Counted from the first letter of the stretch, positions 54,101-63,915 are shown. The stretch: 64,000 bases of DNA from [Phormidium] sp. LEGE 05292 (GCF_015207735.1 NZ_JADEWG010000006.1:1-64000), one strand, 5' to 3'. Made by a program: numbers and translations. Notes: generated from the letters alone by a model not told the origin.

Positions 54101-57100
54101 CAAATCGAAGCTTTGCCTTTAACACCAAACGGCAAAATAGACCGCAACGCACTGCCAAAACCTGACACAACTAGACCTGAACTCGAAAAGGTTTATACAC
54201 CTCCCAGCACTCCAATTGAAATCAAATTGGTTGAAATTTGGGCACAAGTTTTGGGTGTAGAAAAGGTGGGAATTTACGATAACTTTTTTGAGTTGGGAGG
54301 AGATTCTATTCTCACAATTCAAATTGTTGCTAGAGCAAGTCAAGCAGGTTTACAGTTAACTCCTAAAGAGTTATTTAAACACCAAAATATTGCGGAATTA
54401 GCAGCCGTTGCTGTCACCAAGAAGGAAATTTTAACAGAGCAAGGAATAGTCACGGGTGCAGTTTTTCTTACGCCAATTCAAAAATGGTTTTTCGAGCAAA
54501 ATTTACTTGAATGCCATCATTTTAACCAAACTGTTTTACTAGAAATACCACAAGAGGTTGACTTAAATTTGTTAGAGCAAGCACTACGGCACTTACTACT
54601 TCATCATGATGCTTTACGTTTGCAATTTGAAGAAAAAGAGTCTGCACAATTTACTTCCGATCTATCCATATCATTAACCCATTGCGATTTCTCAAAATTG
54701 GCAGAAGCAGAGCAAAAATTAGCTATTGAGACAACTGCTACTGAACTACAAGCTAGTCTTAATCTCTCATCAGGCCCACTTTTGCGTGTAGGTTTCTTTG
54801 ACTTAGGTGCAAACAAATCCAGCCGCTTATTAATTGTTATTCATCACTTAGTTGTAGATGGAGTTTCTTGGCGCATTTTATTAGAAGATTTGCAGACAGC
54901 TTACCAGCAATTAGTTCGAGGCAAACAGGTAAATTTGCCAGCGAAAACTACTTCTTTTCAACAGTGGGCGCAAAAACTGCGAGAGTATGCGCGATCGACA
55001 ACTATTAAACAACAATTAAACTATTGGCAATCTCTATCCCAAAAGCCATCAATCTCTTTACCTGTGGATTTTCCCGGTGGCGAGAACACAATGGCTACTG
55101 TGGATTGTGTATCAGTTACTCTAAGTTTCTCAGAAACCCAAGCCTTACTCAAGGAAGTACCGCAAATTTATCAAACTCAAATTAATGATGTATTGCTCGC
55201 GGCACTGGTGCAAGCTTTTGCTCAATGGACAGGCGAACAAACTCTGTTGATAGATTTAGAAGGTCACGGACGAGAGGAAATTTCCGATGATGTAGATTTA
55301 TCAAGGACAGTGGGTTGGTTTACAACAGTTTTTCCAGTGTTTTTGAATCTGGAAAAAGCATCTAACCCTGGAGATGTCTTGAAGAAGGTTAAAGAACAGC
55401 TGCGTAGTATTCCTCATCGAGGCATTGGTTATGGTGTGTTGCGTTATCTCAGTGACGATCGCCAAATTACCGAACAATTAAGCACTCTGCCACAAGCTGA
55501 GGTAATTTTCAATTACTTAGGGCAATTTGACCAAACACTTTCCGAATTATCTTTCTTTAGTTTGGCTCAAGAATCTAGCGGATTAGCTCGTAGTTCTAAA
55601 GGTAAACGTTGTCATCTTTTAGAAATTGATGGATTAGTAAAACAGGGACAGTTGCAACTAAATTGGAGTTATAGCCAAAAGGTACATCGCCGTTCCACGA
55701 TCGAGTTTTTGGCGCAAAATTTTGTGGCAGCTTTGCGATCGATCGTTGCTCACTGTCAACCTTTTGCAACAGATTTAAATAATCAAAATATAGAGGACTT
55801 TTATCTTCTTTCTCATGCACAACAAGGAATGCTTTTCCATAGCCTTTTGGAACCTAAATCTGGTGTATACTTCGCTCAACTAAGCTGTGATTTGCATGGA
55901 TTAAACGTTATTGCCTTTGTCCAAGCTTGGCAACAAGTAATAAATCGACATTCAGTTTTACGAACTGCCTTTTTATGGGAAAAATTAGAGAACCCCATTC
56001 AAATAGTAAATCGGCAAGTAGAACTCGATTGGCAAACCCAAAACTGGCAAAACATTCCTCCGCACGAACGCAAAGAACGACTAGAAAAATTACTAGAAGC
56101 AGACCGAAAGCGTAGTTTTGAACTATCCAAAACACCGCTGATGCGCTTCATTGCGATCGAACTCACCGAAACTCATTATCATTTCATTTGGAGCCATCAC
56201 CATCTATTGCTCGATGGTTGGTCTATTCCAATAATTTTCAAGGAAGTTATTGCCTATTATCAGGGATTTTGTCAAGGTCAAATCCCCGATTTAAAACCAC
56301 CATCACCTTATCGAAATTACATCTCATGGCTACAACAGCAAGATATGTTGTCAGCCGAAAGATTTTGGCGAGAAAAACTGAAAGGTTTTACCACACCAAC
56401 ATCACTGGGAGTAGGTAAAACCGCTCTCAAATTGCCGAATCAGGAAGAGAATTACAACGAGCAAGAAATTAAATTATCGATCGCCAAAACAACCGCACTA
56501 AAAACCCTAGCACAACAATATTATTTAACACTTAACACCTTAATTCAAGGAGCTTGGGCTTTACTTCTGAGTCGTTATAGTACTGAGGAAGATGTCGTAT
56601 TTGGTACAACTGTTTCTGGTCGTCCCTCTGCTCTGCCAAATGTAGAATCTATGGTAGGGTTGTTTATCAATACCTTACCAATACGAGTGCAGGTATCACC
56701 TGACGAATTTCTCATACCTTGGCTCAAACGCATCCAAACGGAAAACATAGAAGTGCGTCAATACGAGTATAGTCCGTTAGTAGAAATTCACGGTTGGAGC
56801 GAAGTGCCTAGAGATTTACCTCTGTTTGAAAGTCTGGTAGTTTTCGAGAACTATCCCATAGAATCTTCCTTAAAAGAGACAATTACAGACCTAAAAATTG
56901 AGAATGTTCGTGCTTACGAAAAAACGAATTATCCTTTGAATTTATTAGGAATACCCGGTTCAGAATTGGTGTTAAAAATTGCTTACAATAGCCAACGTTT
57001 TGATGCTGCTACCATTACCCGAATGTTGGGTCATTTACAAACTTTACTAGAAGGAATGGTCAGCAATCCTCAAGTGCGCCTTTCAGATTTACCTTTATTA

Positions 57101-58981
57101 ACTCCATCTGAACGCCATCAACTATTAGTAAAGTGGAATAATACACAAGTTGATTATCCCCAAACATTTTGTATTCATCAACTATTTGAAACACAAGTTG
57201 AGAGAACACCCGATGCAGTAGCGGTAGTCTTTGAAGACCAGCAATTAACTTATCGAGAACTCAATGTTAGAGCAAATCAGTTAGCACATTATTTGCAAAA
57301 ATTAGGAGTAAAACCAGAAGTTTTAGTAGGAATTTGTGTAGAGCGATCGCTAGAAATGGCGATCGGATTATTGGGTATTCTCAAAGCAGGTGGAGCTTAT
57401 GTACCTCTCGATCCAGAATATCCCAGCCAGCGACTACAATTCATGCTGACAGATTCCCAAGTTCCGGTGTTCTTAACCCAACAAAAATTACTAGAATCTC
57501 TCCCCAAATCTCCAACAAAAATCGTTTGTTTAGATACTGATTGGCAACTAATTTCTCAATCAAATCAGCACAATTCCAGCACTAATATAAAACCAGAAAA
57601 CTTAGCTTATGTAATTTATACTTCCGGTTCCACAGGCAAACCAAAAGGTGCCATGAACACCCACCAAGGAATCTGCAATCGTCTTTTGTGGATGCAACAA
57701 GCATATCAATTAAATACAGATGATGTGGTATTGCAAAAAACACCTTTTAGTTTTGATGTTTCAGTGTGGGAATTTTTCTGGCCTTTGTTAAATGGTAGTC
57801 GATTAGCGATCGCCAAACCAGGAGGACATCGAGACTCACAATACCTAGTAAATTTGATTGTTCAACAACAGGTGAGTACCTTACATTTTGTCCCTTCTAT
57901 GCTGCAAATCTTTTTGGAAAATCAAAATCTGAAAAGTTGCCATAGTTTGCGGCGAGTAATTTGTAGTGGAGAAGCTTTAAGTGTAGAGTTACAAGCCAAA
58001 TTCTTTGCTCAATTACAATGTGAATTACATAACCTTTATGGGCCTACAGAAGCAGCGATCGATGTTACCTTTTGGCAATGCCAAAAAGATAGCCAACTAA
58101 CAACAACTGTACCGATCGGACGACCCATTGCCAACACCCAAATTTACATTCTTGACCAAAACTTACAACCAACACCAATCGGTGTTCCAGGCGAGTTGCA
58201 CATTGGCGGAATAGGATTAGCTAGAGGCTACCTAAATCGACCAGAATTAACTAATGAAAAGTTCATAGACAATCCCTTTGAAAATTCAAAATTATATAAA
58301 ACTGGAGACTTAGCCCGCTATTTACTAGATGGAAATATCGAATACTTAGGACGCATTGACCACCAAGTAAAAATTCGCGGTTTTCGCATAGAATTAGGAG
58401 AAATTGAAGCAGCATTAAGTCAACATTCTCAAGTCAGAGAAACAGTAGTTATTGCTAGGGAAGACGCATCAGGCGATAAACGTTTAATTGCCTATATCGT
58501 TCCTAATTCAAAAATAAACGTTAACACTAGCGAACTACGTAGTTTTCTTCAAGAAAAATTACCGGACTATATGCTACCAACAGCTTTTGTTATGCTGGAG
58601 GCACTTCCTCTAACGCCTAATGGTAAGTTAGACCGCAAAGCTTTACCTGCACCGGATATATCAAGAAATAATGTTAGCTTTGTTTCACCTCGTAACTCTA
58701 CAGAAGAGACAATTGCTGCTATTTATGCTGAAGTTTTAGGACTAGAAAAAGTTGGAATTTATGACAATTTCTTTGATTTAGGAGGACATTCTCTTTTGGC
58801 AACTCGCGTTATTTCTCGCTTGCGTTCAGTATTTCAAATAGAGTTACCTCTCAGCAGTTTGTTTGAAAAACCAACTGTGGCACTTTTGAGCGATCGCATT
58901 ACCACAATGCGTCAGCTTCTCTCTCAAATTTCCCAACCATCAATTGTCGTCGGAAATGGTCGCAAGGAAATAGAATTATGA
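51143..58981 (+). CDS. Dimodular NRPS: C-A-PCP-E-C-A(Ser)-PCP
   Basis: 2612 residues from the ATG at 51143. Order: docking-like helix (1-40), LCL-type C (HHIVFDG), A1 (core near 655), PCP1 (Ser in ELGGDSIL near 1054), epimerisation domain (IHHLVVDG near 1233), DCL-type C (HHHLLLDGWS near 1684), A2 (core near 2160), PCP2 (Ser in DLGGHSLL near 2549). A1 specificity residues by eye are D-A-E-D-I-G-S-V-V, nearest to the Lys-type DAESIGSVVK, so a basic residue made D by the E domain is possible. A2 reads D-V-W-H-I-S-L-I-D, a Ser code. The gene overlaps the next one as ATGA. Confidence 0.9.
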   Translation: MDVNKKENIIARKSKLSPTQLALLQKRLRGEVDSDFKLEAIPRRSNRNRLPLSFTQQRLWFLQQLEPENHFYNECGAIQLTGSLDIESLEKSINEIVQRHEALHTVFEVVEGQPFQVITPNLKVSLPVVNLNELSEIEQKIEVQRIAIAHNQHPFDLVRGPLLRWKLLQLNEREYILLFAIHHIVFDGWSVAILVRELSAFYQAFLTRKPLSLPELPIQYADFAIWQREELQGEKLQSQLSYWKQQLKNAPPLLQLPTDRSRPLIQTYRGARQSFTLPKTLTDALKAIGRQTDATLFMTLLAAFKILLYRYTGQQDLVIGSPIANRNRSELEGLIGFFVNNLVVRTDISGNPTFEELLRRIKKVVIEAYTNQDLPFEKLVEELQPERNINYNPLFQVSFALQNTPKVNFELPGLTITPFEIEYTKALFDLHLDINETDSGLEGFWEYNTDLFDAATINRMNGHFQILLEAIANDTQQRVDQLPLLTLTERHQLLIDWNQTQADYPKNTCIHQLFEAQVERTPDAVAVVFEDKQLTYQELNIRANQLAHYLQKLGVKPEILVGICVERSLEMLIGLLGILKAGGAYLPLDPAYPKERLTFMLRDANVPVLLTQQTLLDKLSEYSEEIFCLDTDWQLISQSNQHNPSTTVKPENLAYVIYTSGSTGNPKGVLIEHHSLVNFTQAAIAEYQISASDRIFQFASTSFDAAAEEIYPCLISGGSLILRTEEMLKSISAFINYSKQWQITLWDLPTAYWHFLVNELANSNLRLPESLRLVILGGERVLLEKVATWYQLIGDYPQLVNSYGPTETTVVATLAKLSKNIINCREISIGKPINNVQVYVLDRHFQPVPIGVPGELHIGGIGLARGYLNRPELTTEKFITNPFDNSKLYKTGDLVRYLSDGNLEYLGRIDQQVKIRGFRIELGEIETALIQHPAVRETVVLAQEKVLGNKFLVAYIVTEQPEFSISELRHFLKEKLPEYMVPSVFIQIEALPLTPNGKIDRNALPKPDTTRPELEKVYTPPSTPIEIKLVEIWAQVLGVEKVGIYDNFFELGGDSILTIQIVARASQAGLQLTPKELFKHQNIAELAAVAVTKKEILTEQGIVTGAVFLTPIQKWFFEQNLLECHHFNQTVLLEIPQEVDLNLLEQALRHLLLHHDALRLQFEEKESAQFTSDLSISLTHCDFSKLAEAEQKLAIETTATELQASLNLSSGPLLRVGFFDLGANKSSRLLIVIHHLVVDGVSWRILLEDLQTAYQQLVRGKQVNLPAKTTSFQQWAQKLREYARSTTIKQQLNYWQSLSQKPSISLPVDFPGGENTMATVDCVSVTLSFSETQALLKEVPQIYQTQINDVLLAALVQAFAQWTGEQTLLIDLEGHGREEISDDVDLSRTVGWFTTVFPVFLNLEKASNPGDVLKKVKEQLRSIPHRGIGYGVLRYLSDDRQITEQLSTLPQAEVIFNYLGQFDQTLSELSFFSLAQESSGLARSSKGKRCHLLEIDGLVKQGQLQLNWSYSQKVHRRSTIEFLAQNFVAALRSIVAHCQPFATDLNNQNIEDFYLLSHAQQGMLFHSLLEPKSGVYFAQLSCDLHGLNVIAFVQAWQQVINRHSVLRTAFLWEKLENPIQIVNRQVELDWQTQNWQNIPPHERKERLEKLLEADRKRSFELSKTPLMRFIAIELTETHYHFIWSHHHLLLDGWSIPIIFKEVIAYYQGFCQGQIPDLKPPSPYRNYISWLQQQDMLSAERFWREKLKGFTTPTSLGVGKTALKLPNQEENYNEQEIKLSIAKTTALKTLAQQYYLTLNTLIQGAWALLLSRYSTEEDVVFGTTVSGRPSALPNVESMVGLFINTLPIRVQVSPDEFLIPWLKRIQTENIEVRQYEYSPLVEIHGWSEVPRDLPLFESLVVFENYPIESSLKETITDLKIENVRAYEKTNYPLNLLGIPGSELVLKIAYNSQRFDAATITRMLGHLQTLLEGMVSNPQVRLSDLPLLTPSERHQLLVKWNNTQVDYPQTFCIHQLFETQVERTPDAVAVVFEDQQLTYRELNVRANQLAHYLQKLGVKPEVLVGICVERSLEMAIGLLGILKAGGAYVPLDPEYPSQRLQFMLTDSQVPVFLTQQKLLESLPKSPTKIVCLDTDWQLISQSNQHNSSTNIKPENLAYVIYTSGSTGKPKGAMNTHQGICNRLLWMQQAYQLNTDDVVLQKTPFSFDVSVWEFFWPLLNGSRLAIAKPGGHRDSQYLVNLIVQQQVSTLHFVPSMLQIFLENQNLKSCHSLRRVICSGEALSVELQAKFFAQLQCELHNLYGPTEAAIDVTFWQCQKDSQLTTTVPIGRPIANTQIYILDQNLQPTPIGVPGELHIGGIGLARGYLNRPELTNEKFIDNPFENSKLYKTGDLARYLLDGNIEYLGRIDHQVKIRGFRIELGEIEAALSQHSQVRETVVIAREDASGDKRLIAYIVPNSKINVNTSELRSFLQEKLPDYMLPTAFVMLEALPLTPNGKLDRKALPAPDISRNNVSFVSPRNSTEETIAAIYAEVLGLEKVGIYDNFFDLGGHSLLATRVISRLRSVFQIELPLSSLFEKPTVALLSDRITTMRQLLSQISQPSIVVGNGRKEIEL

Positions 58982-61900
58982 AAACCATTGATGAATTTTT
59001 GTCTTACCTTTATAGTTTAGATGTCAAGCTTTGGATAGATGGAGAACGTCTGCGATGTAATGCTCCTGAAGAGGTGTTAACATCAAATCTCGGTGCTGAA
59101 ATTTCCGATCGCAAATCAGAAATTATCGCCTTTCTCAAAATCGCCAATTTATCATCAAACGCAGCTATTCAACCTATTTCAAGAGAGGGAAATCTCCCCC
59201 TATCTTTTGCCCAACAAAGGTTATGGTTTCTCGATCGAATTAACCCAGGCAACCCTTTTTACAACATTCCTGGGGCTGTGCATCTCAAAGGTTCGCTTAA
59301 TATAGCTGCCTTGAAGCAAAGTTTTAATGAAATTGTGCGTCGTCATGAAATTTTACGCACTACTTTTAAAACTGTAGATGGTCAGCCAGTCCAAGCGATT
59401 TCTCCTACCTTAAAATTAACTCTGCCTCTCATAAATTGGCAACAGTTAAGTGACGACGATCGCGCATCTGAAATCCAGCGTCTAATTAATGAAGAAGCCC
59501 AACAACCTTTCGACTTAGCCCAAGGGCCACTACTACGAATTACTTTAGTTTGTTTGGATGAAAATGAGTATGTGTTGCTATTAACGATGCACCATATTAT
59601 TTCTGATGCTTGGTCTATGAGTGTATTGGTACGAGAATTAACCACACTCTACGAAGCATTTTCTAAAGGTCAACCTTCTCCACTTTCAGAGTTACCCATT
59701 CAGTACGCTGATTTTGCTGCTTGGCAACGCCTTTTCTTTCAGGGTGAAGTACTCGAAACTCAATTGTCTTATTGGCAAAAACAACTAAGCGGTAATCTTC
59801 CAGTTTTGCAATTGCCTACAGACCGTCCCCGACCGAGAATTCAAACATTTCGAGGTTCAAGGCGATCGTTCTCTCTTTCCCCCGATCTTACAGAAGCACT
59901 TAAGGCTTTAAGTCAGAAGGAAGAAGTAACACTCTTCATGACATTACTAACAGCATTCCAGATTTTACTTTACCGCTATACTTCCCAAGAAGACATTCTG
60001 GTTGGTTCACCGATCGCTAATCGCAACCGCTCAGAAATTGAAGGATTAATTGGCTTTTTTGTCAATACTTTAGTGTTGCGTACCAACCTATCAGGAAATC
60101 CGACTTTTCAACAACTTTTGAAACGAGTGCGACAAGTAACTTGGGATGCTTACGACCATCAAGATTTGCCTTTAGAAAAGTTAGTTGAAGAACTGCAACC
60201 AGAGCGAGACTTAAGCTACAATCCTCTGTTTCAAGTCATGTTCGTGCTTCAAAATGCTCCAAATATAGACCTGAAACTTTCCGGTTTGACGCTGAGTTTT
60301 CTGCGATCGGAAAATTCAACAGCTATGTTGGATTTAACTTTAGATATGTATGAAACTCCCTCTGGATTAAAGGGAGAGTTTTACTACAACACAGACTTAT
60401 TTGATGAAGCTACAATTAACCGGATGGCAGAGCATTTTGGCAATTTGTTGTTAGGCATTGTCCATAATCCAGAACAACACATTTCTGAATTACCCTTGCT
60501 ATCAGAAGCGGAAAGATATCAGTTACTCGTAGAGTGGAATAACACTCAGATTGAGTATCCCAAAAACCTGTGTTTTCATCAATTATTTGAAGCTCAAGTG
60601 TTACAGACACCTGATGCAGTTGCGGTTGTGTTTTACGATCGAACTCTCACCTACCGAGAACTTAACCAACGTGCTAATCAACTAGCGCATTATTTACAAA
60701 AACTGGGCGTGAAACCAGAAGTTGTGGTAGGGATTTGTTTGGAGCGATCGCCAGAAATGATTATCGCCATTTTAAGCATTCTCAAAGCTGGTGGCGCATA
60801 TTTACCCCTAGACCCAACATATCCCGCAGAACGTCTTGCTTTCATGTTGTCAGATTCACAAGTTCCCCTTCTCCTGACAACTCAAACGTTAATTGCAAAA
60901 CTACCCCAACACCAAGCCCAAGTCATCCTTGTAGAGACGTTGTATACAACGTCTCTACAATCTATGTTGTATACAACATCTCCACAATCTATGTTATCTA
61001 CAACGTCTCTACAATCTATGTTGGAGATGTCTATTGCACAGGAAAGCGAACAGAATCCTAACAGTAACGTTACTGTAGAAAACTTGGCTTACCTAATTTA
61101 TACCTCTGGATCTACAGGAAAACCAAAAGGTGTTTTGGTGACTCATGAAGGATTGAGCAACCTAACTCTAGACAAGATTCGCACTTGCAAAGTTAAGCCC
61201 AATAGCCGCATTCTGCAATTCTTTTCCTTAAGTTTTGATGCTTCCATTCCTGAAATAGTCATGGCTTTAGGTTCTGGTGCAGCCCTCCATTTAGCAACGT
61301 CGGAAGATTTGCTTCCTGGTTCTGCTTTGATGAATTTGCTCAAGGAACAAGCCATTACTCATATTACACTTCCTCCATCAGCATTAGCAGTTCTCCCTAC
61401 TACTGAATTACCTGCTTTGGAAATGGTTTTAGTAGGAGGAGAAGCGCCTTCTAGCGAATTGATTGCTAACTGGTCAAAAGGGCGATTGTTCATCAATGCT
61501 TATGGCCCTACAGAAACCACTGTCAATGCAAGTATGGTGGAATGTGGTAAGAGTGGTAAATTTTTTCCTACTATTCGTCCTGCTGCTAACAAGCAGTTTT
61601 ACATCTTAGACCAACATCTGCAACTCGTTCCCATTGGTGTACCAGGAGAATTGTACATCGGTGGAGTCGGTCTAGCCAGGGGCTACCTCAATCGTCCAGA
61701 AAAAACTACTGAGGCATTTATCCCCAATCCTTTTGAGTCGGGAGAGGGTAAAAGGCTTTACAAAACTGGGGATTTAGCCTGCTATTTAAATGATGGTCAT
61801 ATTAAGCTTCTCGGTCGTCTCGATCATCAAGTAAAAATTCGTGGTTTTCGGATTGAACTAGGAGAAATTGAAGCAATCTTAAGCCAACATTCAGCAATTC

Positions 61901-62448
61901 AAGAAAGTATTGTTATCGTCCGCGAAGACCAATCTGGAGATAAACGGCTAGTTGCATATATTGTTTACGATCGCAAAAATACTCTCTCAATTAGCGATTT
62001 ACGTCGCTTTATTTCTGAAAAATTACCCAAGTATATGATTCCGTCGATATTCGTGACGCTGGAGGCTTTACCCCTCAATCCTAACGGCAAAATAGACCGT
62101 TTTACCTTACCTGTACCCGATTGGAATCGCCCGGAATCAGAAGTAGCTTTTGTCGCCCCTCGCACTCCGACAGAGCAAATTTTAGCTGAGGTTTTTGCCA
62201 ATGTACTTAAGGTTGAGCAAGTGGGTGTTCATCATAACTTTTTTGAGTTAGGAGGACATTCGTTATTAGCAACTCAATTAGTGGCTCAGTTACTCAAAAC
62301 AATTGAGGTAGAGGTGACAGTAGTTGATTTATTTGAAGCGCCTACTGTTGTTGGTTTGGCTGAACGTATAGAGAAGTTGCAAACTTTGAAAAAGCTGTCA
62401 TACCTTCCTTTAGAGATGACAGAAGAAAGAGAGGAATTTGAAATTTAA
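58978..62448 (+). CDS. NRPS module: docking-C-A-PCP
   Basis: 1156 residues. TubC-type docking domain (1-55, LDVKLWIDGERLRCNAP), C domain with MHHIISDAWS near 200, A domain (about 520-1040) and PCP with Ser in ELGGHSLLA near 1098. A residues by eye are D-A-P-T-L-G-A-V-N, a pattern I cannot assign to an amino acid with confidence. Between A-domain core motifs 2 and 3 a three-fold nine-residue repeat (YTTSLQSML and variants, about residues 655-683) has been inserted by a DNA repeat. Start overlaps the previous stop by four bases. Confidence 0.9.
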   Translation: MKTIDEFLSYLYSLDVKLWIDGERLRCNAPEEVLTSNLGAEISDRKSEIIAFLKIANLSSNAAIQPISREGNLPLSFAQQRLWFLDRINPGNPFYNIPGAVHLKGSLNIAALKQSFNEIVRRHEILRTTFKTVDGQPVQAISPTLKLTLPLINWQQLSDDDRASEIQRLINEEAQQPFDLAQGPLLRITLVCLDENEYVLLLTMHHIISDAWSMSVLVRELTTLYEAFSKGQPSPLSELPIQYADFAAWQRLFFQGEVLETQLSYWQKQLSGNLPVLQLPTDRPRPRIQTFRGSRRSFSLSPDLTEALKALSQKEEVTLFMTLLTAFQILLYRYTSQEDILVGSPIANRNRSEIEGLIGFFVNTLVLRTNLSGNPTFQQLLKRVRQVTWDAYDHQDLPLEKLVEELQPERDLSYNPLFQVMFVLQNAPNIDLKLSGLTLSFLRSENSTAMLDLTLDMYETPSGLKGEFYYNTDLFDEATINRMAEHFGNLLLGIVHNPEQHISELPLLSEAERYQLLVEWNNTQIEYPKNLCFHQLFEAQVLQTPDAVAVVFYDRTLTYRELNQRANQLAHYLQKLGVKPEVVVGICLERSPEMIIAILSILKAGGAYLPLDPTYPAERLAFMLSDSQVPLLLTTQTLIAKLPQHQAQVILVETLYTTSLQSMLYTTSPQSMLSTTSLQSMLEMSIAQESEQNPNSNVTVENLAYLIYTSGSTGKPKGVLVTHEGLSNLTLDKIRTCKVKPNSRILQFFSLSFDASIPEIVMALGSGAALHLATSEDLLPGSALMNLLKEQAITHITLPPSALAVLPTTELPALEMVLVGGEAPSSELIANWSKGRLFINAYGPTETTVNASMVECGKSGKFFPTIRPAANKQFYILDQHLQLVPIGVPGELYIGGVGLARGYLNRPEKTTEAFIPNPFESGEGKRLYKTGDLACYLNDGHIKLLGRLDHQVKIRGFRIELGEIEAILSQHSAIQESIVIVREDQSGDKRLVAYIVYDRKNTLSISDLRRFISEKLPKYMIPSIFVTLEALPLNPNGKIDRFTLPVPDWNRPESEVAFVAPRTPTEQILAEVFANVLKVEQVGVHHNFFELGGHSLLATQLVAQLLKTIEVEVTVVDLFEAPTVVGLAERIEKLQTLKKLSYLPLEMTEEREEFEI
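60931..61025. repeat. Palindromic and 27-bp tandem repeat inside the NRPS A domain
   Basis: A perfect 28-base palindrome (60931-60958, GTAGAGACGT to ACGTCTCTAC) is followed by three 27-base tandem units from 60945 to 61025. Each encodes nine residues of the type YTTSLQSML, so the reading frame is kept. The palindrome core matches the intergenic repeat at 29018-29050. Confidence 0.85.
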
Positions 62449-62475
62449 TCCCATCAAGTTAACTGAGTTTTAATT

Positions 62476-63915
62476 ATGAGTTTTAGCGATCGACCTAACG
62501 AAAATAAAGTTACTCAAAGTATCGATCGATTTTTAGCTAATCTTAGCGGTCTCGATATCAAGCTTTGGGTGGATGGAGAACGCTTGCGATGTAATGCTCC
62601 TAAAGGAGTGCTGACACCAACTTTGAGAGGTGAACTTTGCGATCGTAAAGCTGAAATTGTAGAGTTTCTTAACAATAAGTCTAGCAACGGCGAAACTTTA
62701 GCTTTACTCAATGCTGATGCAATTTTAGATTCTTCTATTTCCCCAGAATTAGCGACTCAACCAAATGTTCAACCCAATGCTATATTGTTAACTGGAGCTA
62801 CCGGATTTATTGGAGCATTTTTACTTTACGAACTTCTGCAACAAACAGCTTCTGCTAATGTTTATTGCTTAGTTCGTGCAGATAGTATTGCATCAGCACA
62901 AAATAAGTTACAAAACTGCCTGAAATCTTATCTACTTTGGGAAGATAGTTTCAAAAACAGAATTATTCCTGTTATTGGAGATTTATCCAAACCGCTATTA
63001 GGAATTTCCGAGCAAAGTTTTCGTGAACTTGCCGATCGAATTGATACCATCTATCATAATGGTGCGTTGGTTAATCATACTTTTCCTTATTCGTTACTCA
63101 AAGGTACGAATGTTTTGGGAACTCAAGAAGTCTTGAGATTGGCTTGTCAAATTAAAGCCAAACCCGTCCATTTTATTTCTTCGATCAGTGTTTTCCCAGA
63201 AGTAGAAAATTCGGGATTGAGAGTAATTCGAGAACAGGATAATATTGATAATGGACAAGTGCCATCAGGTGGCTACAACCAAAGTAAATGGGTAGCCGAA
63301 AAGTTAGTAAATGTGGCACGCGATCGCGGACTTCCCGTTTCTATTTATCGATTAGGAAGAATTTCTGGACATAGCCAAACAGGTGTTTTTAATGTCAATG
63401 ATTTTTTGTACAGATTAATTATTGGTTGCGTTGAACTCGGTAGTATTCCTGATACCGAAATGATGCTAAATATCATCCCTGTAGACTATGCCAGTAAAGC
63501 TATTGTTCATCTCTCTAAACAACAAGTTTCTTGGGATAAAGTTTTTCACTTAGTTCATCCTGATTCTGTTTCCTCGAATTTGTTTTTTGAGAAATTGCGA
63601 TCGATCGGCTATCCCATTCAAATTGTTTCCTACAAACAATGGCATACTCAACTAATGAAAATTGCAGAAACTTCTCCAAAACATCCCTTATATCCCCTTG
63701 TCTCATTACTTACAAATAATCATTCTCAAACAGCAACCACTGATTCAGAAGTTGTAAAATTTGATTACCAAAACACTCTTAATGGATTAACAGGTACATC
63801 GATTAACTGTCCTCCGATCGATGATAAATTGCTGAACACTTACTGTTCTTTCTTGATTGGTAAAGGATTTTTAGACCCACCTTTCATCAGTCATGAATTG
63901 AAACAAGCGGTATAG
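62476..63915 (+). CDS. Stand-alone thioester reductase with TubC-type docking domain
   Basis: 479 residues. Residues about 15-75 form a TubC-type docking domain very like that of the preceding NRPS (DIKLWVDGERLRCNAP). The rest is a Lys2/CAR-type NAD(P)H thioester reductase: LLTGATGFIGAFLLYEL near 100, VYCLVRADS, YHNGALVNH, FISSISVF and the YNQSKWVAEKL catalytic Tyr/Lys. It would release the finished chain from the last PCP as an aldehyde, or after a second reduction as an alcohol. Normally this domain is fused to the last module; here it is a separate protein that must dock. Confidence 0.9.
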   Translation: MSFSDRPNENKVTQSIDRFLANLSGLDIKLWVDGERLRCNAPKGVLTPTLRGELCDRKAEIVEFLNNKSSNGETLALLNADAILDSSISPELATQPNVQPNAILLTGATGFIGAFLLYELLQQTASANVYCLVRADSIASAQNKLQNCLKSYLLWEDSFKNRIIPVIGDLSKPLLGISEQSFRELADRIDTIYHNGALVNHTFPYSLLKGTNVLGTQEVLRLACQIKAKPVHFISSISVFPEVENSGLRVIREQDNIDNGQVPSGGYNQSKWVAEKLVNVARDRGLPVSIYRLGRISGHSQTGVFNVNDFLYRLIIGCVELGSIPDTEMMLNIIPVDYASKAIVHLSKQQVSWDKVFHLVHPDSVSSNLFFEKLRSIGYPIQIVSYKQWHTQLMKIAETSPKHPLYPLVSLLTNNHSQTATTDSEVVKFDYQNTLNGLTGTSINCPPIDDKLLNTYCSFLIGKGFLDPPFISHELKQAV

